Origin: Ceratopteris richardii
Taxonomy: Eukaryota; Streptophyta; Polypodiopsida; Polypodiales; Pteridaceae
Direction: 5' to 3'
DNA length: 64,000 nt
Assembly: GCA_020310875.1 (NCBI GenBank)
Contig: CM035408.1
Coordinates: 145,578,907 to 145,642,906, forward strand
The translations under genes and the position numbers were made by a program. Of this stretch, positions 24,098 to 33,967 are shown in pieces. The notes beneath the pieces are model-generated. The model saw nothing but the letters and a program-made list of their open reading frames with translations. It had not been told where the DNA came from and did not search any database. The stretch's first letter is position 1. Every line of letters starts with the position of its first letter.

Positions 24098-24575
24098 GTC
24101 ATTCTGAATCTCCAAGCATGGAAGTTGTTCTTGTGCAGCTTATCGCTCATAACCTAACTCATTCCATCTGCATTTGCCATTTTTGCAGCTATTCATAACA
24201 CTGCAAAACACTACAAGCAGCACTTCTGCTTGAACACTGTCGCACTATGACGTGACAGTTCGATCTAAAAAAAACACAGTTTTCGTGTATCAACAGTACA
24301 CGAAATCGCTTGAAATTGTGGATCTGGAATATATGAGTGTTGGCGAACACAACACAAGTTATAGTTTCTGAAACTGACCTGGTTTTTCTATGGGCCCCAC
24401 CTTGCAGGCTCGAAATGGAGGTCAAGATGGCTCCAAAACTTCGATCTGATTTTCACGCCGATTTTCGTAGCAAACGGAGGTCATTTGTGAATCGGGTTTT
24501 CTCCAAGCCTTGCTGCCTACTCTTCACTCTCGCCTTCTCCACGAGCTCTCTACAGCCACGTTGGCTTTGGTACCA

Positions 24576-24958
24576 TGTCACGAGGAAGGAGATAAGGAAG
24601 AGAGCTCACACGCATACTCTCACTCTCAAGGAGAAGCACACACACAGATTGAGGCAAGGAAGAATGATCTTCTTCTTCTTCTTCTTCTATTACATAAAAA
24701 GGAATGTGTAAGAATGACCTAAAAACAAGAATACAACAAGTGCAATATATAAAGATCAGTACATAAGGAAAAACCTAATGTGCACGAATGAGTGAGCTGG
24801 CAAGGAACAAATGTACCATCACTCTCGGTAGATAAATCTAATAAAGCTCAATGAAGTATCCCTGACATATACCGGTGTGACCACTATACATGTCAGAGAA
24901 ACGAAAAACTGGTATGTGTCATCCTGGATCATCACATGTTGAGCTTGATATCTCAACA
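24576..24958 (-). repeat. E2 5' LTR
   Basis: 383 bp, same ends as the left LTR. It is bordered on its left by the Met-type primer site and on its right by target duplication ATTTG. Confidence 0.92.
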
Positions 24959-25095
24959 ATTTGTTCATCAGTACATGATGGATTTGTTCATTAGTACAGG
25001 ATGCGAGATCTTCTGTATGAAGTATCCATTAGGATGCACGTGGTATCAGGCTAGCATGGGCTAGGCACAAGGTACATGTGTATATTCGAGATACC

Positions 25096-25447
25096 TTGTA
25101 TGTGGTATTTGTAGAGATACATGTATTTTTATGTTAGTATAGATTGAGCATGGGATACATGGATAGGATGGAGATCTTTGTCTAAAGGTAACCATTGGGA
25201 TGCATATGATACTATACTGGCTATGATGGTTGAGCAGAAAACACATGCATTACTCTTGTTCAAAGTCTCGATTGTATGTGGTATTTGTAGAGATACATGT
25301 ATTTTTATGTTAGTATAGATTGAGCATGGGATACATGGATAGGATGGAGATCTTTGTCTAAAGGTAACCATTGGGATGCATATGATACTATACTGGCTAT
25401 GATGGTTGAGCAGAAAACACATGCATTGCTCTTGTTCAAAGTCTGAT
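25096..25447. repeat. 2 x 176-bp tandem repeat
   Basis: Copies 25096-25271 and 25272-25447 both start TTGTATGTGG. They are almost identical (one internal difference seen plus divergence at the very end). An apparent 116-aa minus-strand frame is only the repeat read through. Confidence 0.92.
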
Positions 25448-26535
25448 TTTTGCTGATGAAATCTTTCTAGATTGTTCACTTGTGTAGACTATTCTTAATG
25501 TTCTTCCATATACATATTAGAGTTTTGCTTTCTACTCTTTACTTGATGATGAAAGGCAATACAGATGTCTTACCATTTGAGGAGTTATTCTTGGTTTATT
25601 GCACGAAGATCAATCTAGGAAGAACATATTACTTATGCATATTGCAGATCAAAGCTTTCTTAGCTAATGAGAAGGGAAAAGGTAAATAGGGCTCATTTAC
25701 TAGTAAGAAAAAATTTGATAATGATGGACAATCAAAGAAGGAAGACAAAGTGGTGGATATGTGGTTAAGAGATATGCACTTGAATGTCTAGTGGGATGTA
25801 CTAGATTTTGAGTCTTGTCTATTGCAACTTGCACCCCAGTGTATTCTACGATAAGGGGGATCCCTAGCCCCTTGTGGGCTAATATGCTTGCTTCTAGTTT
25901 CTTGCATGATATCATGTAAAAAAAAAGAACGAAGACAAAGATGACAAGAAAATAGAAAAGCAAAAATAGTTTTGCAACTATTATAAGGCAAAAAATCATG
26001 TCATAAAGAGTTGTTAGATACTAATTGTAAAGGAGCCAAAGAAGAAAGAGGCTAGAGTGGTTTTTGAAGAGACCTCTACACCAAAGATAGAGTCTTCTAA
26101 TCTTGTTCATAATGAACCAACGTGCATTTACCATTGTTTGCAGCTTTGACCCACCTTCTCATAAGCATTATATGTCTGCTCCAAGTTTGGATGTTTGGTA
26201 CTTTGATAGTGGTGCAAGCAAACATATTACCTCATAACTCAATTTCTTCACTTCATTTGAGTGTGAACCTATTTGGAATACTATCACATGAGATAACAAC
26301 TCCTCTTATCCTATAATGGGACTTGGAAATATCATTTTGACTATTGTTGATGGAAGTTTTTTTACATTGTCAGATGCCTTAAATATAAGAGGGATCAAGA
26401 AAAATCTATTATTAGTTTTTGAACTAGACAAGAATGGTTTGGTTATCAAATTTGTTGATGATAGATGTACAATTCGTGATCTCTTGAATGGTGATGTTAT
26501 TATTGCATTTGGCATTTTATTTCATGGCATTTTAT
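25448..26535 (+). mobile_element. E4a: Ty1/copia fragment, heavily decayed
   Basis: Late gag (about 25450-25690), knuckle region (about 25960-26030), protease (near 26195) and post-protease sequence (to about 26530) closely resemble the same parts of E1 and E8. No LTR is seen at either side. Badly broken, probably more than ten breaks together with E4b. Confidence 0.75.
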
Positions 26536-29095
26536 GTTTTGGAATATTTTGTAGAGTGTTGAAAAACATTCTACTACACCTACAAATACTATGACTGAAG
26601 GTGATGTAGATGGTGTTGAAGATGATGACTTTCAAATTTCTAGTTGTGTTGCAGTTCTTGTTGCACCTTTTGTAGAGCAACTTTGTGAAGATGGTAGAGA
26701 TGTGCACACACATGCATTGATATATTTGTTTGTCATAGGTGCAAATTTCCCTCACATTCGTTTGTGCAAGTCCAAGCATACTCTTACAACATTCCACCAA
26801 GAAAGAAATGAGGTTCGTGTTCCTTACCTCCAAAAATAATAGGAGAGTGAGCATAATGAAGGAGATTCAACAATGGATAACTTTTTGAAAAGGATCAAAG
26901 ATTTAAAGGAGCAATTCATTTCTGCTGATGAAATATTGCCAAATGTTTCATTTGTGTAGACTATTCTTAATCATGTGATCCCCATCCCCTTTGTGGGCTA
27001 ATATGCTTGTTTCTAGTTTCTTGCATGATATTGCATAAAAAAAAGGAAGGAAGACAAAGACGACAAGAGAATAGGAAAGTAGAAATAGTTTGCCATTACT
27101 GTAAGGAAAATGATCATGTCATAAAGACTTGTCGGATACTGGCCACAAAGGAGGCAAAGAAGAAAGAGGTTGGAGTGGTTGTTGGGGAGACCTTTATGCC
27201 TAAAATAGAGCGTGCTAATCTTGTTCCGAATTATGAATGGGCATTTACTACTATTTGTAGTTATGACTTATCTTCTCATGAGGAGTGTATGTCTAGTGTA
27301 GGTTTGATGTTTGGTACTTTGATAGTGGTACAACAAAAAATGGTACCTCGTAGCACAATTTCTCCAGTTCATTTGAGCCTAACTCTATAGGGAATACTAT
27401 CACATGAGCTAACAACTCTTCTTATCCTAGAGTGGGAGTTGGGAAGATCATTCTGACGATTGGTGAGGGAAATTCTTTCACATTTTTATATGCCTTAAAT
27501 ATAATAGGGATTAAGAAAAATATTTTATTAGTTTCAACACTAGCCAAGATTGGTTTGGTTGTCGAGTTTGTTGATGACAGATGTACATTTCATGGTCTCT
27601 CAAATAGTGATGTTTTTATTGTTTTTGGTATTTTATGTCTTGGGTTGTACAAGCTCATAGATTATGCAAAGCCTATGAATGATTCAACATGTGCAGTTTA
27701 TGATTCTGATGCTACCTCAAATGAAAAGCTTTTGCATGCATGCTTTGATCATCAGACTTTTGCTAGTTTTCTTTGCCTATAGAAATGTGAAATACCGTAC
27801 TCTCTTACTGAACTTGAGGTGTGTTCTAAGCATGTCTATGAAGCCTATATTTTGGGAAAAATATAATGTTCTTCCTTTGCAAAACATGGTTTAGTTAGAT
27901 CTACACATACATTGAATCTTGTTCATAGTAGTGTCAGTGGTCTTATGTAGCCATCTACAATCACGAATTATCTATAATTCATAACTTTCATTGAAAAATT
28001 GTCTAGGCATGCATGGGTGTATCCATTGAAAGAAAATTTGAAGTGTCTATGTGCTTAAAAAAGCTCCTGGTTATGGTTGAAAAATTTTCAGCATGTAAAA
28101 TCAACACCCTCAATTCTACTGGAGGGGGGAATAAATGTCTTCTAAGTTTAATGCAATAGGTCCCTCATGTAAATGGAGAGGTGTATGGTCAAAAGTCAGG
28201 CTTTACCCATATTTCTAGCTTGAGGCTATTATGAAACATATGTACTTAACATGTGTCCCACCAAAGCATCAATCTATCACTCCATATGAGGCTTGACATG
28301 GTTGCAATCCATCTCTTGCTCATCTGCATGTTATGGTTGTCTGGCATATGCATTAGTGCCTGAACAACAACCAAAAAAATTGGATGATAAAGCAATGAAA
28401 TTTTATATTTTTGTTGGGTAAAGTTTTGAAAGAAAATGCTATCATAAATATTATCCAAAAATTAAACACATTCTGATTAGCAATGATGTTGTTTTTGTGG
28501 ATGCCTTTACATCCGAGTATTATAAAATGGTTGTCTCTAGTGTTTGTCATGAGAATTGACTTGTTTCTTTTGATCAAGCACAAAATTTAAAACAATTCAT
28601 GCCTCCTATGCAATTAGAATATGATGCTATTATAAAGATAGTACTTGGTTCTTATGTGATTTCCATCTAGGAATAAAGGCCATTGGCACTAGACAGGTAT
28701 ACAAGCTAAAATGTAAGCATGACGGAATAATTGATAGATATAAGGCTAGCCTTGTTGCCAAAGGTTATGCTAAAGATAGATGCATTAATTTTGATGAGAC
28801 CTTTGCTCCCACATGCCAAATGACCATTGTTCATAGCATTTGTGTGCCTCCAACTCATCATGGTTGGAATATACATTAGTAGGACATTAATACTACATTT
28901 TTGAATGGTGATTTACATGAAGAACTATATGTATTTCGGCCCCATGGGTTTGTGCAAAAAGGGCATGAAAACAAAGTATGCAAGTTGAAAAAATTATTTT
29001 ATAGTTTGAAGCAGGAACCACTTGCTTGGATTGAGAAGATGCATGCCTACTTGCTAGGACATGGGTTTTAGAATAGTTCAACTAAGAGCATCTTA
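26536..29095 (+). mobile_element. E4b: second Ty1/copia fragment of the E1 family
   Basis: The order restarts with gag (26536-26960), then knuckle (about 27090-27140, CHYCKENDHVIKTC), protease (near 27310), post-protease (27430-27780), integrase remains (27780-28500) and RT remains (28610-29090). It is the same family as E1/E8 and in the same orientation as E4a. No LTRs were found and it is highly decayed. Confidence 0.78.
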
Positions 29096-29398
29096 TGAAA
29101 GAACTTGGACAAGCTTGTAGGAGGTAGAAAAGTGAGTAGGAAAGCGACGAACTTCAGTCTAGCCATCCAGCACAAGACCAACCCTTGAGCTTATGGAGAC
29201 TCAAATAGACCTTATAAGCATGCGATAAGTGCAATAAGGTGCACTATGTACTTTGGATCATCAAGGAGAAAGAGTTGATACAAAATAGATAGTTTTGTGC
29301 ATTGAACTAAAAAAACTTACTATCTTTGGATGAGACAATCAACTTCAAATGTTCATAGTGACCACTATGATTACAATTAGAAAATATCCTTTTGGAGG
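29096..29398. other. Intergenic stretch, nothing recognised
   Basis: AT-rich, no ORF or repeat ends. Confidence 0.45.
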
Positions 29399-29925
29399 AT
29401 TGATACACATAGGATTGAGTGTATAGAATGCAAAAGATTACAAGAAATAAGCAAAATATGCTTTTGGAATGAATTAGACACTCAATAGTGGTACCTCCTA
29501 ATTTTTAGAAATGTGTAAAGATAGACTAGAAAAACTAAGATTTCTCTCAAGTTACTAAACCAAATGCTTTGAAAATTTATATACATTAACTAGACACTAC
29601 TAACTTTCCAATGAATCCAGTCCCCTCCAATTTGGAGCTTTGTAGAGTGATTAGAAGTCTCTACAAGCTTACCATTGTTGAAGAAGATGATGCAGAAAAA
29701 TGGAGCAAGACAATGATGGCCACAAGCGTATGCATATTGCTTCCATGTAATGTACAAGTAATTTGAATTCTTTATATAGACTCTTGAAGTGCTCCACGAC
29801 TTCTAAAAGTGTATTTTGAATTCAAATGAAGGGGGGATTTATTGTTGGAGGGAATCAATTCACTTTCCTACAATCTAGGAAAAGTGAAAATCTATTTTGA
29901 TCTACTTTTAGGTGATTGATTGATT
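29399..29925 (+). repeat. R520 dispersed repeat, copy 1
   Basis: About 520 bp with strong similarity to 60307-60822, same orientation. Both begin TGATACACATAGG after TTGGAGGA and end near TTAGGTGATT. Shared words include GAAGATGATGCAGAAAAATG and TGGAGGGAATCAATTCA. It may be a solo LTR or a SINE-sized element; the class is not determined. A short (ATTG)n run follows. Confidence 0.8.
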
Positions 29926-30025
29926 GATTGATTGCAATAGAGCCACCACAAATTCATGGATACTAGGCTCTCTTTTTATCATTTTACATCTGTGAAGCTC
30001 TAGACATTTAAAATGGTAGATGATC

Positions 30026-31055
30026 TGTTGAGCCCATAAAAGTCATGTTGGTCAAAGTCAACTATAGTCAAAGTCAACTGGTCAAAGTCAACGAGTCAAA
30101 TTCAACAAGGTCAAGGTCAAAGTCAATAGGTGCAAAATCAAAGTGTGTAAGTACAGGTGTCAAAGCGCACAGGTAGTGCACAATGAATTGTCCACAAAGG
30201 GTAAATTGGAGAAAAGGGGTTGCAGGTTGCAGAGGTATTTTCTCTAATTTCCCTAAGGTTCAAAGTGTGTTTTAAAGTGTTTTGGAAGGTTCAGGTGAAC
30301 CCCCTCTTATGTGCAAAAGTGAAGACTTAAAAGGAAACATGAAGGTATGTGAAGCGGCAAAGTGTACGCACAGGTGAAAGTATGGCCTCCCATTAAAATT
30401 TTTGGTTTTAGTCTAAAGTCACTACAAGACAAAACAGTGAGTCGTTGGCTGCCACTTGTGAGGACAATCTTGGGACATCAAAGTGAGCACCAAGATACCA
30501 TTGTAGTTAGGAGCGTACGTGATCGACACACTCAAATCAAGGCAAGGGCCATTCTTGGACCAAGGTTAGAGTAAGCAAGAGAGCATAGTCTAAGAGAGCA
30601 AGAGAGAGAAGTGCAAGAGTCACCAGTGCGACGACGCAGAGAAGTGGAAGTGAAGAAGTGCATAAGGAGTGCCTAAGGGATTGTGCAGAGGGTGCTAAGC
30701 TAGTTCCCCAAGTATCTCAAGGTCCCATTGCAGTGGGTGCGTGCCGACAGAAGGTAGTCACTCCTCCCCCTTTGTGGAAGCTTGGTGCAAGGTGTGCACA
30801 AGGATAAGCTTGAAGCAGGCGGAGGTCTGGTGCAGAGGAGCCGGCAGTAAGAAGACTTTGGGATATTTGGTATTTTGTGATTGGGCACCCTGTGGGATTG
30901 TGCACAGAGGTATTGGCTTGTCTTGTACTTCAAACCTTGTAATTGTCTTACTGTAATCAATCGGCAGAAGCTTCCAGGTGTATTTTCTCTTCTTGTTTCT
31001 TCCCCTTTTTTCCTACAAACCCTCAAACTCCTTCTTTTCTAAGAATCCACCAACA
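30026..31055 (+). repeat. E5 5' LTR
   Basis: 1030 bp, TGTTGAGCCC to CCACCAACA. The first 100 bp contain repeated GTCAAAGTCAA words. Confidence 0.95.
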
Positions 31056-31060
31056 AAATT

Positions 31061-31078
31061 TGGCACGCCCGGTGGGAC
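31061..31078 (+). promoter_or_regulatory. E5 primer-binding site
   Basis: TGGCACGCCCGGTGGGAC lies five bases after the LTR and has the form of a tRNA 3'-end complement. It is neither the Met nor the Asp type seen elsewhere in the window. Arg tRNA is possible but I cannot confirm it. Confidence 0.75.
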
Positions 31079-31216
31079 TTCCAAGGAGATTTGAGCATAG
31101 GAGACTATATATTGCCATTGGAGAGCAATATTCCAATGTCGACCACACTACTCCAGTGGGCCAAAAGGTACATATTTTTATCAAGTGTCTCATTTTAAGT
31201 GGACTATGAATAGCTC

Positions 31217-33961
31217 ATGATCACGACCCAGTCACAAACCTTGAGGATCAAGTGCAAGCAGACAAGAAGAAAGACGAACAGAAGATCATCGAGTCCACTT
31301 TCATCGACTTCATCGGTAGGAAGCATGGCAGGACAAGTGGACCTAGAAATCTTGCTCTCTAGATTAAACATAAAATTTCCCTCCTTCAGAGGTTTAGCCC
31401 ATGAGGACCCAGATGAGCACATTCGAAGATTTCTTGCATTATGTAAGACTAGAGGGCTAATGGGTAGGGAAGATGCTTTCTTGATACTCTTCCCCGCCAC
31501 ATTGGAAGGTCTGGCAGACAAGTGGTTTAGCCAGTTTGCTGAAAATCACTTTACCTCTTGGGATTTGATGAAAGAGGCTTTCAAAAATCAATTTCAGCAT
31601 GGCAACACGGCTGAGATCATTATAGAAGAATTGGAAAACTTGAAATTGGGTCTAGGAGAAAAGTTCCCAGAGTTCGTGACCAGGGCCAAAGCACTAATGG
31701 CTAAATTACCGGATCCACCACACGACTTCTTTGTCAAGAAGTGGTTAGCCAAACCTCTACCTGTGGTCACCCAATGCAAAATAAAAGAGTTAGTGCTACC
31801 TACTGCCTCTGTTGAGGAGTTCATCAATACGGCCACACGCTTGGAACAGATAAGGCACCAGTATGGTACAACTTCTTCCCAACCATCATATGGTACAGAA
31901 CTGGAGGACCCAGTGAGCCAGTTGAGAAGGGAATTGGAGGGCTTGAAAAGGAATAAGCCCTACACAGAGGAGGAGACTACTGTAGCTCAGCTGAGAAAAG
32001 AGATTGAAGCCCTCAAGCTCCAAAAGGAAGAGGAAGCCCAAGCAGAAGAACTAGCTCAGCTGAGGCAGGAGTTGCAAGAACTAAAAGGAGGCGGCATTAA
32101 GAACGGACTCTGGTGCTCCATGTGCAGCAAGCAAGGGCACATAGTAAGTGAATGTCCTTTGCTAAATGTGACTTGTCAATTATGCAGGAAGATTGGGCAT
32201 GAGGCCCATGAATGCCAAGTAAGGGGAATACCGACAACGACATACTGGACACAAGGAGGACTCTTGCCACCAGCAAATGTAATGGCAGCAGCAGCAAACC
32301 AAGGTAATAACTATAATCCTAGACCGAGAACTAACTTTGCAAATGGGCCTAGAAGGCCAATTATTTGCTTCAGATGTGGAGAATGTGGGCACTACCAATC
32401 TAGGTGCACCCTCCCAGAAAATGCACCTCCTTGCAGGAACTGTCCAGAGGCCAGGGATCACTATACAAACTGTTGTCCTAAGAATCAAGCCTCTACTTCC
32501 GGACCCCATCTCCAAATGATCTCTGTATTCAAGGAGGAAACACTCCCTGAGGTGAATGAACCTTCACCATCTACTAGAGTGGTACAATTAGAAGAACTCG
32601 AATCTTTTGTAGTACAGACAAGAAGCAAGGGAAGGGCAAAAGTGGTAGAAAATAAAGAATGGATAATTAAGGAATTGAACAAAGACAGAGTTGCAATTGA
32701 AGACAAAGATACTACAAGTGCAGACACAAACCACAATGAATGTCTCATAGGCACCAGTGATGCCATTGGGCATGCCTTCAACAGGGCTCAAGAAGAGTTA
32801 ATCAAAGCAAATGAAGTTCACTCTCTTAAAGAGTCAGAGGCTTCAAAACTACTCAAGTCAATGAAGAAGGAGGTTAGTATTTTTGATTTAATAAAGATGG
32901 ATGGGAAATTCAGGTCAGAATTATTGCAGATAATTGATGAGGCTTCTACTACAAGCTTAGTGGCCAAGACTACTATTTTACATAAAGGGATAATTAGGGG
33001 GGAAGCACCCCTTACAGATTATAAAAGTCCTCGGCTTACAATATCAATCAAGGGTCATGAATTTCAAGGTGTTATTGTAGATGGTGGTTCTGGCATTAAC
33101 TTGATGCATGAACATACCATGAAAAGGATTGGGCTCCACCCTTCAAGACCTGCAAATTTCACGGTTACTTTGGCAGATCAGAGCAAAGTAAGGCCCTTGG
33201 GGGTAATCCCAAAAGTTCCACTTGAAGTACAAGGTAATCTATTCATTCTGGATTTTGTGGTTTTAAGATTGCCCCAGGTTGAAGGAGGATTTCCTCTCTT
33301 AATTGGAAGACCTTGGCTGAGGCATGCCAGTGTCATTCATGATTGGGGTAAGGACACTATGTGGGTACAAAAGAAAGGGCAGGAGCTAACACAAATTCAT
33401 TTAGAAGAAGGCCCAGATAATCAAGGAAACACTAGCATGATGCAAACAGTCGGCATTTGCTTGGAAACAGAATCGGAGGATCAACCCCAAATAGATTTCG
33501 AGGAAGAAGAGGATATTCTAAATTGGCTCCAAGCAGGCAACTCTTCCTCTTGTTTTGGAATTTTTCTTAATAATTCTTGCACGACTGAAGGTTATGATGA
33601 AGATAAGGGAAAAGTCCAGGTTGATGGATTGGGAGAGCCCATCACAGACCACAGAAGGGGCAGGAAGACACCCTTCAAATACAACTTGGAGGAGGATATG
33701 ACAGCCACAGATAAAGAAGTTTCTAAAGCTAAAAGCAAGGTAAAAAGTTCTAGTGAAGAATGTTCTTTCCCAATTCAAGAAATCCCTGTAGGATGGATGC
33801 AGGACAAGGAGGAACACATTGAAGTCCAAAATACACCTGCTTATGAAGCAATGCACGAAAAGCTAGTAGAAGAAGACAAGGAAGGAGAGGCACACGAAGA
33901 TAATATGGTAGCGAGAAATCCTGTCCAAGAAATACAAATAGGCACTCAAGACAATAATTAG
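31217..33961 (+). CDS. E5 Gag-protease polyprotein
   Basis: A 914-residue frame makes the capsid/nucleocapsid and protease of E5. Residues 52-165 form the retrotransposon gag domain (FPSFRGLAHEDPDEHIRRF, then a WDLMKEAFKNQF block). Residues 235-295 are a strong heptad coiled coil (QLRKEIEALKLQKEEE, QLRQELQELK). Three CX2CX4HX4C knuckles follow near residues 300, 323 and 385, and a fourth looser one near 406. The aspartic protease core is VDGGSGINL near residue 618 with LLIGRPWL near 695. The C-terminal 200 residues are acidic and unassigned. Pol follows at once in the same phase. Separation of gag and pol at such a boundary, overcome by read-through or splicing, is known in some plant Ty3 lineages. 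Confidence 0.92.
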   Translation: MITTQSQTLRIKCKQTRRKTNRRSSSPLSSTSSVGSMAGQVDLEILLSRLNIKFPSFRGLAHEDPDEHIRRFLALCKTRGLMGREDAFLILFPATLEGLADKWFSQFAENHFTSWDLMKEAFKNQFQHGNTAEIIIEELENLKLGLGEKFPEFVTRAKALMAKLPDPPHDFFVKKWLAKPLPVVTQCKIKELVLPTASVEEFINTATRLEQIRHQYGTTSSQPSYGTELEDPVSQLRRELEGLKRNKPYTEEETTVAQLRKEIEALKLQKEEEAQAEELAQLRQELQELKGGGIKNGLWCSMCSKQGHIVSECPLLNVTCQLCRKIGHEAHECQVRGIPTTTYWTQGGLLPPANVMAAAANQGNNYNPRPRTNFANGPRRPIICFRCGECGHYQSRCTLPENAPPCRNCPEARDHYTNCCPKNQASTSGPHLQMISVFKEETLPEVNEPSPSTRVVQLEELESFVVQTRSKGRAKVVENKEWIIKELNKDRVAIEDKDTTSADTNHNECLIGTSDAIGHAFNRAQEELIKANEVHSLKESEASKLLKSMKKEVSIFDLIKMDGKFRSELLQIIDEASTTSLVAKTTILHKGIIRGEAPLTDYKSPRLTISIKGHEFQGVIVDGGSGINLMHEHTMKRIGLHPSRPANFTVTLADQSKVRPLGVIPKVPLEVQGNLFILDFVVLRLPQVEGGFPLLIGRPWLRHASVIHDWGKDTMWVQKKGQELTQIHLEEGPDNQGNTSMMQTVGICLETESEDQPQIDFEEEEDILNWLQAGNSSSCFGIFLNNSCTTEGYDEDKGKVQVDGLGEPITDHRRGRKTPFKYNLEEDMTATDKEVSKAKSKVKSSSEECSFPIQEIPVGWMQDKEEHIEVQNTPAYEAMHEKLVEEDKEGEAHEDNMVARNPVQEIQIGTQDNN

Positions 33962-33967
33962 CCAGTT

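Larger units (their letters stand above)
17186..24958 (-). mobile_element. E2: Ty1/copia LTR retrotransposon hosting E3
   Basis: This minus-strand Copia has LTRs at 17186-17564 and 24576-24958 and target duplication ATTTG (17181-17185 and 24959-24963). In element order: a Met-type primer site (24561-24575, TGGTACCAAAGCCA), gag about 21754-21284, a knuckle region near 21010, protease near 20830 (VWYVDSGASNHMT), integrase about 20525-19850, RT about 18990-18130, RNase H to 17660, and a purine tract (GAGGGGGAG) beside the left LTR. The pol region 20006-18726 is one long frame. The element is broken, with perhaps five to eight breaks besides the E3 insertion. LTR difference is about 6% by eye. 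It is a different Copia family from E1/E8. Confidence 0.93.

Noticed and set aside
25129-25479. 116-residue repetitive minus-strand frame
   Set aside because: It is simply the 176-bp tandem duplication read in one frame.
30362-31026. Small frames repeated at 40712-41376
   Set aside because: They lie inside the two E5 LTRs and are identical because the LTRs are. No coding motif.
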